Positions 26,937 through 35,928 of a DNA stretch of 64,000 nt are shown piece after piece. The DNA comes from Caldicellulosiruptor diazotrophicus (GTDB lineage: Bacteria > Bacillota > Thermoanaerobacteria > Caldicellulosiruptorales > Caldicellulosiruptoraceae). Under the pieces are notes generated by a model that did not search any database, had not been told where the DNA came from, and saw only the letters and a program-made list of their open reading frames with translations. The stretch lies in assembly GCF_017347585.1 (NCBI RefSeq), contig NZ_AP024480.1:1572001-1636000 (forward strand), given 5' to 3'. The stretch's first letter is position 1. Each line of letters opens with the position of its first letter. A program made the position numbers and the translations under genes.

Positions 26937-27542
26937 GTGGCAAAGTTACTGTATATAAAGGCTAATCCAAAGAGCGACCAAAGTTCAAGAACATTTATAA
27001 TCTCGGAACATTTTATAAAGGTATACAAAGAATTTCATCCAAATGACCAGATTATCACTTTAGACCTTTACAAAGAAGGAATTCATTTTCTTTCTCAAGA
27101 GGACATCAACGATATCTTTGCTCCAAAGACTGAGGCATCAAAGCATCACCATATTTTGAAGTATGCCTATCAGTTTCTTGAGGCTGACAAGTATGTGTTT
27201 GCTGCACCTATGTGGAATTTGGGCATTCCCGCAATCCTCAAGGCATATATAGACTATATCACAGTCTCTGGAATAACATTTAAATACACAGAACAAGGGG
27301 CTGTGGGTCTTCTTCGTGGTAAAAAAGCAGTTCATATCATGGCAACAGGCGGAGAGTACAAAACACCACCATTTTCGGACTTTGAGATGGCAAACAGGTA
27401 CCTGAAAACAATTTTGGGTTTTATGGGAGTTGAGGATTTTCAGACGATAACAGCTCAGCGGCTTGACATCGTAGGTGAGGATGTAGAAAAGATTATGTTC
27501 ACTGCGTTGAAAGAGGCTGAGGAGATAGCAAAAGGATTTTAA
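26937..27542 (+). CDS. azoR: FMN-dependent NADH-azoreductase (AzoR type)
   Basis: 201-residue flavodoxin-like quinone/azo reductase. LLYIKANPKSDQSSR binds FMN phosphate, AAPMWNLGIPAILKAYIDYI is the AzoR signature, and IMATGGEY follows. Start is a GTG at 26937 after AAGGAGAAG. Typical role is two-electron reduction of quinones against thiol stress. A TATAAT about 40 bases upstream and a terminator downstream make it a single-gene unit. Confidence 0.9.
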   Translation: MAKLLYIKANPKSDQSSRTFIISEHFIKVYKEFHPNDQIITLDLYKEGIHFLSQEDINDIFAPKTEASKHHHILKYAYQFLEADKYVFAAPMWNLGIPAILKAYIDYITVSGITFKYTEQGAVGLLRGKKAVHIMATGGEYKTPPFSDFEMANRYLKTILGFMGVEDFQTITAQRLDIVGEDVEKIMFTALKEAEEIAKGF

Positions 27543-27570
27543 AAAGAAAATTTTGGGGACAGATTAAAAC

Positions 27571-27608
27571 AGGGGCTGTCAAAAAAAGACAATTTGATAG
27601 CCCCTTTC
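27571..27608 (+). terminator. intrinsic terminator after azoR
   Basis: GGGGCTGTCAAA pairs with TTTGATAGCCCC (one mismatch) and is followed by TTTCTT. Confidence 0.8.
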
Positions 27609-27670
27609 TTGCAATACAAAGTGTTTGTTTATTTAATACTTTGATACAGTAATTAGATTTAACACTATTT

Positions 27671-28753
27671 TTATTTCCCATATGAAACTGTCATCCTTGT
27701 TATAAAAGTATTCTTTTTTTCAAATATTTTTCGCACCTTTTTCTCTCTTAAATCATATTCAAAAACAGCGCTTGGATAAGCTTCAATCCCTTCGCCAAAA
27801 AACATTCTCTTTGCATCTTTAGGAATACCGATAAACCAGAGTTTTTTCCCATCATTACTTAAATAACCTGATATCGGAGAGGAAAACTCCTCAACAGGTG
27901 TATCTTTTATTTTTTTTAGCATACTTTCAGTTAGTATTGGTACTATTACTTTTGACTTTAGATCTAACTTGTATATGCCCGTTTCTCCCTTTTTTCTGGT
28001 AGAGTTTAGATAAATATTGGTTGCACTAAAAGTAATAATATTACTCTTTGGTACAAAACCTAAAGCTCCAATTGATCCTGCTTTGAGTTCAGTAATTTTC
28101 GTATATTTTTGATTTTTTAAATCAATGATGTAAAAAGTATGTTTTATTGAATCAACAGAGGAATTATCCTCATACATCTTTTTCTCATCCTTATATGAAT
28201 AAGCAACAGTCAAAATGTGATTACTATCAATCACCTCAATTTCGTCAAATACCATATCAGAATTTATAGGTTTTACCATTTGAGCTTTTTTCTTTTCAAC
28301 ATCAAAAATCCATATTCTTGGTATTGGAGAACTCAATCCAACTCTTGATACACATATTTTCAAAGGTTTTTCACTGAGAATTTCAATATCTATTTCTCCA
28401 GCCTGATCATTATTAGTTACTTGAAATACTTCTCGATTTTGTAAATTCTTTACAAACAACTCCCAAGGCCCAGTTCCAATTGCATCAGCATACGCAAGCC
28501 ATTCCTCATTTGTAGAAATATCTCCAAAGGTCATAACTTCCCTGTTTTTAAGAATTAGTTCTTCCTTTCTCTTTTTAGGTATAACCTTCCACATATGAGT
28601 CTTTCCATCTTTATCATATACTGAGATAAGTAACTTTTCCACTACCTCTTCTTTGCTGGCTCCCCCTTTATTATAAATTCCTAAAGATAAGGATAGTAGC
28701 AATAAAATTGCTACTATCCTTATTACTTCTATTTTTAACTTTGAATAGGCCAT
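27671..28753 (-). CDS. membrane-anchored beta-propeller-like protein (TolB/WD40-type repeats)
   Basis: 360 residues: one N-terminal membrane helix (IVAILLLLSLSLGIY) and an external region of repeated blades (EEWLAYADAIGTGPWELFVKNL, PIPRIWIFDVEKKK, LSNDGKKLWFIGI, SAVFEYDLREKKVRK) resembling TolB/DPP-IV propellers. It overlaps the end of the RlpA-like gene by 19 bases with an AGGGGGA site inside that gene, so they are coupled. The paralogous-looking protein at 29959-31134 suggests a local family. Function unknown. Confidence 0.65.
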   Translation of the reverse strand: MAYSKLKIEVIRIVAILLLLSLSLGIYNKGGASKEEVVEKLLISVYDKDGKTHMWKVIPKKRKEELILKNREVMTFGDISTNEEWLAYADAIGTGPWELFVKNLQNREVFQVTNNDQAGEIDIEILSEKPLKICVSRVGLSSPIPRIWIFDVEKKKAQMVKPINSDMVFDEIEVIDSNHILTVAYSYKDEKKMYEDNSSVDSIKHTFYIIDLKNQKYTKITELKAGSIGALGFVPKSNIITFSATNIYLNSTRKKGETGIYKLDLKSKVIVPILTESMLKKIKDTPVEEFSSPISGYLSNDGKKLWFIGIPKDAKRMFFGEGIEAYPSAVFEYDLREKKVRKIFEKKNTFITRMTVSYGK

Positions 28754-29526
28754 TCTATTTTCCCCCTAAAAATTCCTTTGCTTGGATTATGAATTTTTGA
28801 AAATGCTGTTTTTACCATATCCAATATTCTACCTTGCACATATGGACCTCTATCTAATATTTTTACTATTGTACTTTTGCCATTTTCAAGACTGGTTACT
28901 TTTACCCTTGTCCAAAATTCAATTGTCTTATGTGCAGCACTTTCGCTATCCAATATAACTCCTGCTGCTCCTTTTTTTCCTTCACCATTATACCATGAAA
29001 TATAACCTGTTTCTGTATTCAACTTTGTAGCACCCTGTTGCAAAATGTTATTACTATTTTCATCATTGTTTGCTTTATTTTCTATTTTTTCTGATTTACT
29101 ATCATTAGTTTTGATTTCATCTAATTTCACTTCTTTTAAATCAATTTTCAAAGGTTCTTCTTGCCCCTGATGAATAACAACTGGTGCACCTAATGCGTCA
29201 TATACAACTATCATTCCAGGCTCTACTTCAGGTAAATCCTCTTCAGGTAGCGGTTTACAATTTTCTGCTATTTTTTTGTCTTCTTTTGATAAAGAAACTA
29301 GATTATCACTGCCTTCAGACAAAACAATTAATTTTCCATTTTCATCAAATGTAATAATCGTGCCTGGTTTCATATAAGATGGTATTTTATTATGGCTTTT
29401 ATCTATTTCGTTACTATTCAAAGCCGTTGCAGCTAAAGAATTCCAACTACTTAACACTAAAAGCAAAACTGAACAAAAAGCAATGATTTTGTCAAAGTTC
29501 ATTCTAAACATTTTTTTGGTAAACAT
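28735..29526 (-). CDS. exported protein with RlpA-like double-psi beta-barrel domain
   Basis: 263 residues. Signal peptide (IIAFCSVLLLVLSSW, then LAATA), a linker of two similar repeats (PSYMKPGTIITFDENGKLIVL and EVEPGMIVVYDALGAPVVI), a low-complexity spacer rich in Asn, Asp and Lys, and a C-terminal barrel of about 95 residues (TGYISWYNGEGKKGAAG, KTIEFWTRVKVTSL, VKILDRGPYV, ILDMVKTAFSKI). RlpA-like barrels act on or bind peptidoglycan. Expression is driven by the promoter-leader cassette upstream. Confidence 0.78.
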   Translation of the reverse strand: MFTKKMFRMNFDKIIAFCSVLLLVLSSWNSLAATALNSNEIDKSHNKIPSYMKPGTIITFDENGKLIVLSEGSDNLVSLSKEDKKIAENCKPLPEEDLPEVEPGMIVVYDALGAPVVIHQGQEEPLKIDLKEVKLDEIKTNDSKSEKIENKANNDENSNNILQQGATKLNTETGYISWYNGEGKKGAAGVILDSESAAHKTIEFWTRVKVTSLENGKSTIVKILDRGPYVQGRILDMVKTAFSKIHNPSKGIFRGKIEWPIQS

Positions 29527-29539
29527 CTACCATCCACCT

Positions 29540-29870
29540 CCCATTTTATTTTGCATACCTTCATGAGCGCCCATTTAAAAAGTTGATGCCGCTGTAAACT
29601 AAAATCTTCTAAGTTATATAAACAGCTTACAATATAAACAGGTCACTATATTTTTCTATATCCTCTGGTTTACTTCTCGATTTGCATAAAAACCGTCTTA
29701 TTTATAAAAGTTTATCTGCATATTGCTATGTTCGCTAAAATTTCCTTTAGCAAATTCACCTTAATTTTACATTATTAATTTTCAACCTGTCAAACTCGTT
29801 TTTTAAAGCCAATTTTAAGCAATTTTTAGTTATTAGCTCTTTCTTTCATTAAATTTCATAAATTTATTGC
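29540..29870 (-). repeat. promoter/leader cassette copy E (no MMPL tail)
   Basis: Contains the sigma-A promoter shared by the repeat family (TTGACA 29793-29788, 18-base spacer, TAAAAT 29769-29764) and, just before the downstream ribosome site, the conserved leader hairpin at 29553-29590 with ATGGGCGCTCAT. It resembles the cassettes near 33.1, 37.7, 48.2 and 49.6 kb, but the upstream MMPL gene tail seen there is absent. Confidence 0.75.
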
Positions 29871-29958
29871 ATTTTTCTATAATATAAAGATGTTTCACCT
29901 AATTATTCTATCATAACTGTTATAAAAAAATGATAGGCCATTAATTAACACAAAAACT

Positions 29959-31134
29959 CTATTTTGAAATCACATCATAGCTTACAATGCCGCCTTTTAT
30001 CTGAAATAGTAGTTCAAATTTTTTATTTTTTAGTCTATAAATATTGGTGTCAAAAATCTTATTCGGAACAAATGAATAGTATTTTCTGTCGATAAAATAA
30101 ATTGTTTTATCATTTTTATATATAGGCCAGTAAATATTTGTGTCTTTTGGTACATTATTAACAATTTCCAATTTCCCAGTATTTAGGTCAACAATTACTG
30201 GTTTAGACCTAAAAGGTTCTATAATGGGAGAATAATCACCAAATTCTCTGTATTCTGGTTCACCCTGTGTAAACATATATTTATCACTTGAAACAAAACA
30301 TCCTGGAGAGTTGCACAACCCTGTATTTGAACCAAATTCTTTTACTAATCCGCTTTTTAAATTTATAGCCGTTAGATATCTATAAGGTGGAGTTCCCGAT
30401 GAAGAAGTGCTAATTACAACCCACTTATTTTCTTTGCTTATAGCAGTAGAATATATCAATCTATGATCTACTGTTAATGGTAAATTACCCATTTTTTCAG
30501 AGATAAGCTTTTTCTTAGTATTATTCAACAAATCAAACAAGACAAGCGATGTAGCTAAAATATTATTACTCGCTATTTCGCCACACACTATATACCTTGA
30601 ATCACTTGAAATTGAAGGAAACCAAAATTTACCTTCTGCTACACGCTCCAATATGAACGGGAATTTTTTATCATTTTCTTGTTTATTCTGATATTTCAGT
30701 ATATACAGTGCTTTTTCAGTAGCTATTACAAATTCTTCTTTAACCTTGTTTACATTAATAAACTCAACCCTCTCATTTAGTCTTTGTTTATACACTTCTC
30801 TTCCGGTTTTATAATCAACCAGAATTACTTCTTTAAGATTCTGCGTATAAGCCACATGATTTTTTCCCCATGAAAAAAATCTGCGCAGGAAAAACGTTAA
30901 TTTCTGGTCAATCTCTGCATTGGATGTTTTAAATTTAAACAATAATTTATCATTCCCTTTGCTATCAACAAGTCTTTCCTCAAACGTGGTTCCGTATAAT
31001 ATATTTCGATTTTTGTTATTTAATACTTTTACATATCCTATTTTTTCAATACCTAATTGAAGAAAATATGCATACAAAAATCCTACTAATATTATTGCAA
31101 ATAATGTCAGTCCAGCAAAAAGAAATTTTTTCAT
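29959..31134 (-). CDS. membrane-anchored beta-propeller-like protein
   Basis: 391 residues with an N-terminal membrane helix (FAGLTLFAIILVGFLYAYFL) and an external domain of repeated strands (SWGKNHVAYTQNLKEVILVDY, FPSISSDSRYIVCGEI, ISKENKWVVISTSSS, FVSSDKYMFTQG, WPIYKNDKTIYFIDRK). The pattern is a propeller, as in the 27671-28753 protein, with low pairwise similarity. No catalytic motif is visible. The gene stands alone; an AT-rich gap of over 300 bases on its upstream side holds a hairpin and degraded sequence. Confidence 0.6.
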   Translation of the reverse strand: MKKFLFAGLTLFAIILVGFLYAYFLQLGIEKIGYVKVLNNKNRNILYGTTFEERLVDSKGNDKLLFKFKTSNAEIDQKLTFFLRRFFSWGKNHVAYTQNLKEVILVDYKTGREVYKQRLNERVEFINVNKVKEEFVIATEKALYILKYQNKQENDKKFPFILERVAEGKFWFPSISSDSRYIVCGEIASNNILATSLVLFDLLNNTKKKLISEKMGNLPLTVDHRLIYSTAISKENKWVVISTSSSGTPPYRYLTAINLKSGLVKEFGSNTGLCNSPGCFVSSDKYMFTQGEPEYREFGDYSPIIEPFRSKPVIVDLNTGKLEIVNNVPKDTNIYWPIYKNDKTIYFIDRKYYSFVPNKIFDTNIYRLKNKKFELLFQIKGGIVSYDVISK

Positions 31135-31293
31135 TGCAAATTTATTAGTTGACTTTATTTATTCACATCCTTTTCTTTATTGTTATAAAACTTAACTATA
31201 TTTTACTTTAATACTAACTTTTATTCAATACGTTTTTAGTAGATTTGCTTAACATCACAATCTTAATAAATTTAAAGACAAGAAATATGAAAA

Positions 31294-31334
31294 TCCTCTC
31301 TTGTGGTCAATTAAATATATAACCACAAGAGAGG
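31294..31334 (-). terminator. hairpin, likely terminator of the 32-33 kb genes
   Basis: CCTCTCTTGTGGT (31295-31307) pairs perfectly with ACCACAAGAGAGG (31322-31334). On the minus strand it is followed by ATTTTC, a weak T-run. The rest of 31135-31380 shows no gene. Confidence 0.55.
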
Positions 31335-31374
31335 CATCACTATCATGCATAATGCAATCAACAAAAATATACTT

Positions 31375-31753
31375 AATTCGATACAAAAGGACATTTGTAT
31401 GCTCTATATAAACTTTCTACATCAGACTTACTTCGCGCGCGATGAATAACTTGATCATAACCTGGTCTTCGCTACAAATTAGGATTTGCTACCTTTGTAC
31501 CATCATAATTTTGTTTCAAACAATACCATTTGTAATTATTGTACTGGTAAGCAATAGACATTATTTGGTCTCTTGTCAGACTAGAAGTACCTATGCTATA
31601 TTTAGTAGATTGCTCTTTAAACTGTGTAGCATAGTTCTTGTTTTCAATTAAATTTTCATTACTTCTCAATGATTCTTTATATTTGATATACTGCTCACTT
31701 GTCATCCATAAATTTACTTTTAATACATATACATTCTTTTCACACGGCAACAA
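31375..31753 (-). pseudogene. remnant of a secreted protein gene
   Basis: An open stretch (31753-31472) reads WMTSEQYIKYKESLR and LTRDQIMSIAYQYNNYKWYC, stops at TAG, and continues in the same frame for about 30 codons (RRPGYDQVIHRARSKSDVESL). There is no good start or signal peptide. It looks like an internal piece of a cell-surface hydrolase-like protein, but I cannot name the parent family. Confidence 0.45.
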
Positions 31754-31775
31754 TACAAAAACATCACCGTCTTAA

Positions 31776-32243
31776 TCACTTACCGTGAAATTTTTGTTTT
31801 TTACTTCGAAGTTTTTCTATCAGCCTTTTTAAAGATTCTTTTCTAAAATCAAAAGAGTCTTTAAAAATGTCTAATCTGTGACCATTAATTATAACTACAT
31901 GATTATTTATCCATTTAACATCAGCTTTATCTTCCGGGTAGTTCCAGTATATGTTTCTAATTTTCAAGCCATTTTTATAACACAGCTCTCCTCTAACTCC
32001 ATATGCTGTTGTTGCACCACCATTGATTAAGTAAAATTTAATTTTATATTTTCCATCAGGGGATAAAGATTCACTTAAAAATTCGCCATGCGGAAGTCTG
32101 TTTATATCAAAAAATAGCCAGTAGACAAAAAAAGAAAATAATAATATAAGCATTAATATTGTTTTCAATAATTTGATTAATATTCTTTTAAAAGAACCAT
32201 TGTTTACTTCAGCTGAACCATTAGATTTATAAACCTTGCTCAT
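31776..32243 (-). CDS. DUF5412-type membrane-anchored protein
   Basis: 155 residues: short cytoplasmic start, one membrane helix (ILIKLLKTILMLILLFSFFVYWLFF) and an external domain LPHGEFLSESLSPDGKYKIKFYLINGGATTAYGVRGELC. That segment, including SPDGKYKI and TTAYGVRGEL, is the DUF5412 pattern known from Bacilli. The ATG at 32243 overlaps the end of the 32227-33096 gene by 17 bases. A near-identical second copy is at 48962-49387. As the partner of a secreted protein it could be an immunity or accessory factor; this is inference. Confidence 0.72.
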   Translation of the reverse strand: MSKVYKSNGSAEVNNGSFKRILIKLLKTILMLILLFSFFVYWLFFDINRLPHGEFLSESLSPDGKYKIKFYLINGGATTAYGVRGELCYKNGLKIRNIYWNYPEDKADVKWINNHVVIINGHRLDIFKDSFDFRKESLKRLIEKLRSKKQKFHGK

Positions 32244-33096
32244 ACCATGATATCCCTTTCCTAATTGCTTCTTGATCTTTCGGATCATCAAAATAGCTTT
32301 TATAGTAAGAAATATCCCATGTTCCAGATAATATTTGAACAAGTCCAGCAGCTGCACATAAAACTTCTGCTGGAAGAGGTAATGATCTACCTGTATATCC
32401 ATAATGAATATTACCAATATCTTCTCCATGTATATACTCTATCTTACCATCAACAACGATTTTATATAATTTATTCCATCCATATATTCTTTTGTAATCC
32501 CAATCACCACCTTCTCTTACTTTAGATGTCCAATATGCAACTTTTGCAGAATACGCTAAGGCAGCATTTCCACTAATAATTAATGTTGATAAATAAATAC
32601 CGTTCAATTCATTTACATTAGCTCTGCACATTTCTATCAAATATACACGCTCTGGCTCATCTGGATCACGCTGAATAACAATTGAATTTTTATCGCTTTT
32701 TACACTTTTATTTTTTAGTTGTATATTTTTTGAAAGCTGTATACTAAAATCATCTTTTACTTCTATAATTCCTTCCTCTATAGCTAAGTTAAGGTATTTT
32801 ATGCATTCTTTATACTTCAATATTAAATTATCGTCTTTGACTATATCTTTTATTGATTCATTGACAGTAATACTTCCATCATCATTAATCCTTAAATAAT
32901 TTTTGGGACTTTTTAGCACAAGACTATTAATGTTGAGCAAACTTTCTATCAATTTACTATCTTGCAATGTATAGTTGCCAACTATCTTATATTTTTCATC
33001 TTCAGCATATGACAAAGAGAAGTTAAATACATTAAATATAAATACAAAAATCGTCATGATACTTAAAAAAGCTAACTTCTTTTTACTGCTTTTCAT
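32227..33096 (-). CDS. secreted protein of unknown function
   Basis: 289 residues from the ATG at 33096, which follows AGGAGG. A signal peptide (KLAFLSIMTIFVFIFNVFNFSLSYAED) is followed by a charged helical region (DNLILKYKECIKYLNLAIEEG), then RVYLIEMCRANVNELNGIYLSTLIISG and a C-terminal LPAEVLCAAAGLVQILSG. It has no motif I recognise. The leader upstream is also open in frame but appears to be a conserved RNA/leader segment. A 3' remnant of a second copy lies at 49388-49500, again directly before a DUF5412 gene. Confidence 0.65.
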   Translation of the reverse strand: MKSSKKKLAFLSIMTIFVFIFNVFNFSLSYAEDEKYKIVGNYTLQDSKLIESLLNINSLVLKSPKNYLRINDDGSITVNESIKDIVKDDNLILKYKECIKYLNLAIEEGIIEVKDDFSIQLSKNIQLKNKSVKSDKNSIVIQRDPDEPERVYLIEMCRANVNELNGIYLSTLIISGNAALAYSAKVAYWTSKVREGGDWDYKRIYGWNKLYKIVVDGKIEYIHGEDIGNIHYGYTGRSLPLPAEVLCAAAGLVQILSGTWDISYYKSYFDDPKDQEAIRKGISWYEQGL

Positions 33097-33109
33097 ATTC
33101 CCATTCCTC

Positions 33110-33540
33110 CTACCTATTTTATTTTGCATCCTCTCATGAGCGCCCATGAGAAGTTGATGCCATTGTAACTTGAAATCTTTTAAGTATAATAAACAAATAG
33201 ACAAATAATGGTAACAAACATAAACATGTTGCAATATATTCTTTTTATATTCCCTGGCATACCATCCTATTTGCATATAAACTATCTCATTTGCGAGAGG
33301 CAATATGCAAATTGCTATATTTATTAATATTCTCCTTGGCATTTTCACCTCAATTTTACTTTATTAATTTTTATCCTGTCAAACTCGTTTTTTTTTTTTT
33401 TTTTAGTTAATTTCATGCAATTTTTAGCTATCAGCTCCCTCTTTCTTTTAATATCTCTAAATTTCTTAAATTCTCTCTTGTTTTTTCACAAACAAAAAGC
33501 TGCCCCCCTTCTCTTGGAAGCAGCTTTCAAATTTTTTCGA
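33110..33540 (-). repeat. promoter/leader/terminator cassette copy B
   Basis: From upstream to downstream on the minus strand: MMPL-type terminator (33494-33527), promoter TTGACA-18-TAAAAT (33382-33353), leader with a short frame starting PRRILINIAICILPLANEI after GAGGTGAAA, and the conserved hairpin 33126-33160. It is a direct repeat of cassette C (37.7 kb), bracketing the RiPP genes. Confidence 0.82.
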
Positions 33541-33548
33541 AGTTCCTT

Positions 33549-33680
33549 TTATATTATATCCCTTTTTACTCTTATTAAAGTACTATACAAAAACGGATGT
33601 AGGAAAAATGCAGGCAGAACTAACTCTATTACAATGCAGATATAAACTTCTATCAAAGCTAAAATTCTTAATAAAAGTAC
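33549..33680 (-). pseudogene. degenerate 3' tail of the MMPL transporter gene (copy B)
   Basis: The minus strand reads ICIVIELVLPAFFLHPFLY, then STLIRVKRDII and a stop, clearly related to the last ~40 residues of the MMPL protein at 49907 (ICVVIGLVLLAFFLLPFLF). Only this tail remains. Confidence 0.8.
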
Positions 33681-33726
33681 AGTTTATGGAAACATTTGGT
33701 TTGCCAACGAAATAAAAAAATATAAA

Positions 33727-34818
33727 CTATGTCTTTAAAGATTCTTTAGGAAATAAACCAGCTTCGTAAATTTCTTGACATAATGGATCAGAAGCATAAA
33801 AACTACCTGTTTTGATATATGCATAAGCTCTACAGCCACCTCTACAAGTAGAGAGAAATTTACACATTGAGCAGACTCCTTTTAATTGATTTACATTGAT
33901 ATTTCTTATTTCCTCCATAACAAAACTGTACCAGCATTCTTCTATAGTTTTTTCTCTAATATTCCCAATAATTAATTCATTTATATTTAATAAACCATCA
34001 CATGGTGCTATATTCCCATTAGAATCAATTCCTATTATGTTTGGAAATGTACAGTAATAACCTTTCCCATACTTTCTTGTTGATAATACTTTTGGTATTA
34101 AACCAGGTGGTAAAATAAGACTTAGCTCGGTAGAAGTATTTTTACTTACAAAATATTCTGCTATATTACTAAAAATATCCATTTTTTCTTTTACTGATAC
34201 ATCTATTGCAGAACAAGCTCTTCCTGTTGGAAGTAATGGAATTAATGCATATGTATCAACGTTTAATTCACAAGCTAAATCATATAACTTGAAAATTTGA
34301 TTTTTGTTATCTTCCATTAATGTCGTTGCCATTATCACTGTAGTATCAGAATTTTTAAAATATCTCTTTGCTAAATTTAATGCTTTTATTCCTTCTCTAA
34401 AAGCTTCTATTTTATTTCTTATTTTATCATGTGTTTCTTCTAATCCATCTATACTAACTTGAAAAATCTTCAAATTAAATTTTGATAATATTTTTATTAT
34501 TTCTTCGTCGATAGTAATTCCATTAGTACTCACTGAAATTCTCAATCCTTTATTATGTGCAAATTCACAAATTTCTAATATGTTTTCATTTAGAAAAGGT
34601 TCTCCACCATTTAAATACAAGTCTAAACAACCTGCCTCATATAACTGTTCAATTATCAATTTAATCTCGTTAACAGAAAGTTCACTTTGATAATCAAAAT
34701 TTTTATTTGCTACATAACAATGTTTGCAAGCTAAATTACATTTACGAGTAACTTTAACCGAAGCAGATAATATGGGTATGCTACTGAAAATATCTTCACT
34801 ATTTACAAACATTTTCAA
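33727..34818 (-). CDS. radical SAM/SPASM peptide-modifying enzyme (second of pair)
   Basis: 363 residues. CNLACKHC at residues 27-34 is the CX3CX2C motif for the SAM-binding [4Fe-4S] cluster; NGGEPF is the SAM glycine motif. The C-terminal SPASM region has CTFPNIIGID, APCDG, GVCSMCKFLSTCRGGC and a final Cys, enough for two auxiliary clusters. It is a close paralogue of the next upstream gene and last in the order precursor-MFS-PqqD-rSAM-rSAM. Start is TTG at 34818, well spaced from GGAGAG, or ATG at 34812. It most likely modifies the 24-residue peptide; the chemistry is not deducible. Confidence 0.9.
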   Translation of the reverse strand: MKMFVNSEDIFSSIPILSASVKVTRKCNLACKHCYVANKNFDYQSELSVNEIKLIIEQLYEAGCLDLYLNGGEPFLNENILEICEFAHNKGLRISVSTNGITIDEEIIKILSKFNLKIFQVSIDGLEETHDKIRNKIEAFREGIKALNLAKRYFKNSDTTVIMATTLMEDNKNQIFKLYDLACELNVDTYALIPLLPTGRACSAIDVSVKEKMDIFSNIAEYFVSKNTSTELSLILPPGLIPKVLSTRKYGKGYYCTFPNIIGIDSNGNIAPCDGLLNINELIIGNIREKTIEECWYSFVMEEIRNINVNQLKGVCSMCKFLSTCRGGCRAYAYIKTGSFYASDPLCQEIYEAGLFPKESLKT

Positions 34819-34821
34819 AAT

Positions 34822-35928
34822 TCACTCTCCTACTATACAATCCGGCGGGAAAAGACCCTCTTCATATAGTTTTTGGCACGTTGGAAATGGTGCATGTATA
34901 TCTTTATAATACGCATACGCTGAGGCACGACAACTACCTGCACATGTACTTAGAAATATACATTTACTACAAACACCTTTAATATCTAATCTATTTAGTT
35001 CGGACAACTTTGAAAATACATTAGACCTTTCCCATATATCCAAGACAGAAGATTCTCTTATGTTTCCTGCAATATATTCAGGAAAAGTAAAAAAACCATC
35101 ACATGGAGCAACATCACCATTTGCTTCAATACCTATGATATTAGGAAATGCACAACATACCTCAAATTGCTTATGCAGACCTTCTTCTCGTAAATTGGCA
35201 GGTACTAAAGCTGGCGGAATAATACTATTTTCTGCTAACTTGAATTTTCCTTTATATTTTCTATAAGCACTAAACAAATCATTAATTGCTAATTTTAATT
35301 CTTGCGAAGTTACATCTAGTTCACTATTAGCTCTACCAGCTACTAAAAGTAAAACTAAAGAATATATATCAACTTCATATTCAACTACAATATCAATTAT
35401 TTTATTAATTTGATCATAATTTTCTTTCATAAGACAAGTAGCTATTGTCACATTTTTAAAATTCAACTCTTTTAATAATTTTAAAGCATTTATTGCTTTT
35501 TCGAAAAACCCATCACCTCTAATTTTATTATGAATTTCCTTAGGTCCATCAATACTAATTTGAAACATAGAAAAGTTTATATTTTGTATTTCTTTTAGTA
35601 TATCTTTTGTGAGTAGAGAACCATTAGTACTTATTAATATTTCCATATTTTTATAGTACGCATATTGTAATATCTCTACTATATCTCCTCTTGCAAATGG
35701 CTCACCGCCTGTAAAAAAGATTTTCTTTACTCCAAATTCATCACTATAAACGTCTATTAGCTTCTTAATTTCTCGAGTAGTTAACTCATTATTAAATGGT
35801 TCACCTGAGTTACCATAGCAATGTTTGCAAAATGCATTACATCTTTTAGTTACTCTTATTGAAGCAGCAAGTATTGGTATATCACCTAATATCTCCTTAA
35901 TTCCAATAGAAGTATCCACTAATTCCAT
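34822..35928 (-). CDS. radical SAM/SPASM peptide-modifying enzyme (first of pair)
   Basis: 368 residues with CNAFCKHC at 30-37 for the catalytic cluster and TGGEPF as SAM-binding motif. The SPASM part contains CCAFPNIIGIE, APCDG, GVCSKCIFLSTCAGSC and a C-terminal PTCQ, suggesting two auxiliary clusters. The ATG directly follows the stop of the PqqD-like gene, so the two are coupled. The shared IPILAAS start and LYEEGLFP end with the second enzyme show duplication of one ancestor; they could act in sequence on different residues or as a heterodimer. Confidence 0.9.
   Translation of the reverse strand: MELVDTSIGIKEILGDIPILAASIRVTKRCNAFCKHCYGNSGEPFNNELTTREIKKLIDVYSDEFGVKKIFFTGGEPFARGDIVEILQYAYYKNMEILISTNGSLLTKDILKEIQNINFSMFQISIDGPKEIHNKIRGDGFFEKAINALKLLKELNFKNVTIATCLMKENYDQINKIIDIVVEYEVDIYSLVLLLVAGRANSELDVTSQELKLAINDLFSAYRKYKGKFKLAENSIIPPALVPANLREEGLHKQFEVCCAFPNIIGIEANGDVAPCDGFFTFPEYIAGNIRESSVLDIWERSNVFSKLSELNRLDIKGVCSKCIFLSTCAGSCRASAYAYYKDIHAPFPTCQKLYEEGLFPPDCIVGE

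Noticed and set aside
33110-33348. The long open frame starting near 33348 as the true N terminus of the secreted protein
   Set aside because: The ATG at 33096 has its own AGGAGG and a clean signal peptide; the upstream part is the cassette leader, which in other copies does not stay in frame.
33727-35928. The two radical SAM/SPASM proteins as heme d1/AhbC-D-type enzymes
   Set aside because: Their sequences share general SPASM features with those enzymes, but a PqqD-like protein and a short peptide lie in the same operon and no other tetrapyrrole gene is nearby.
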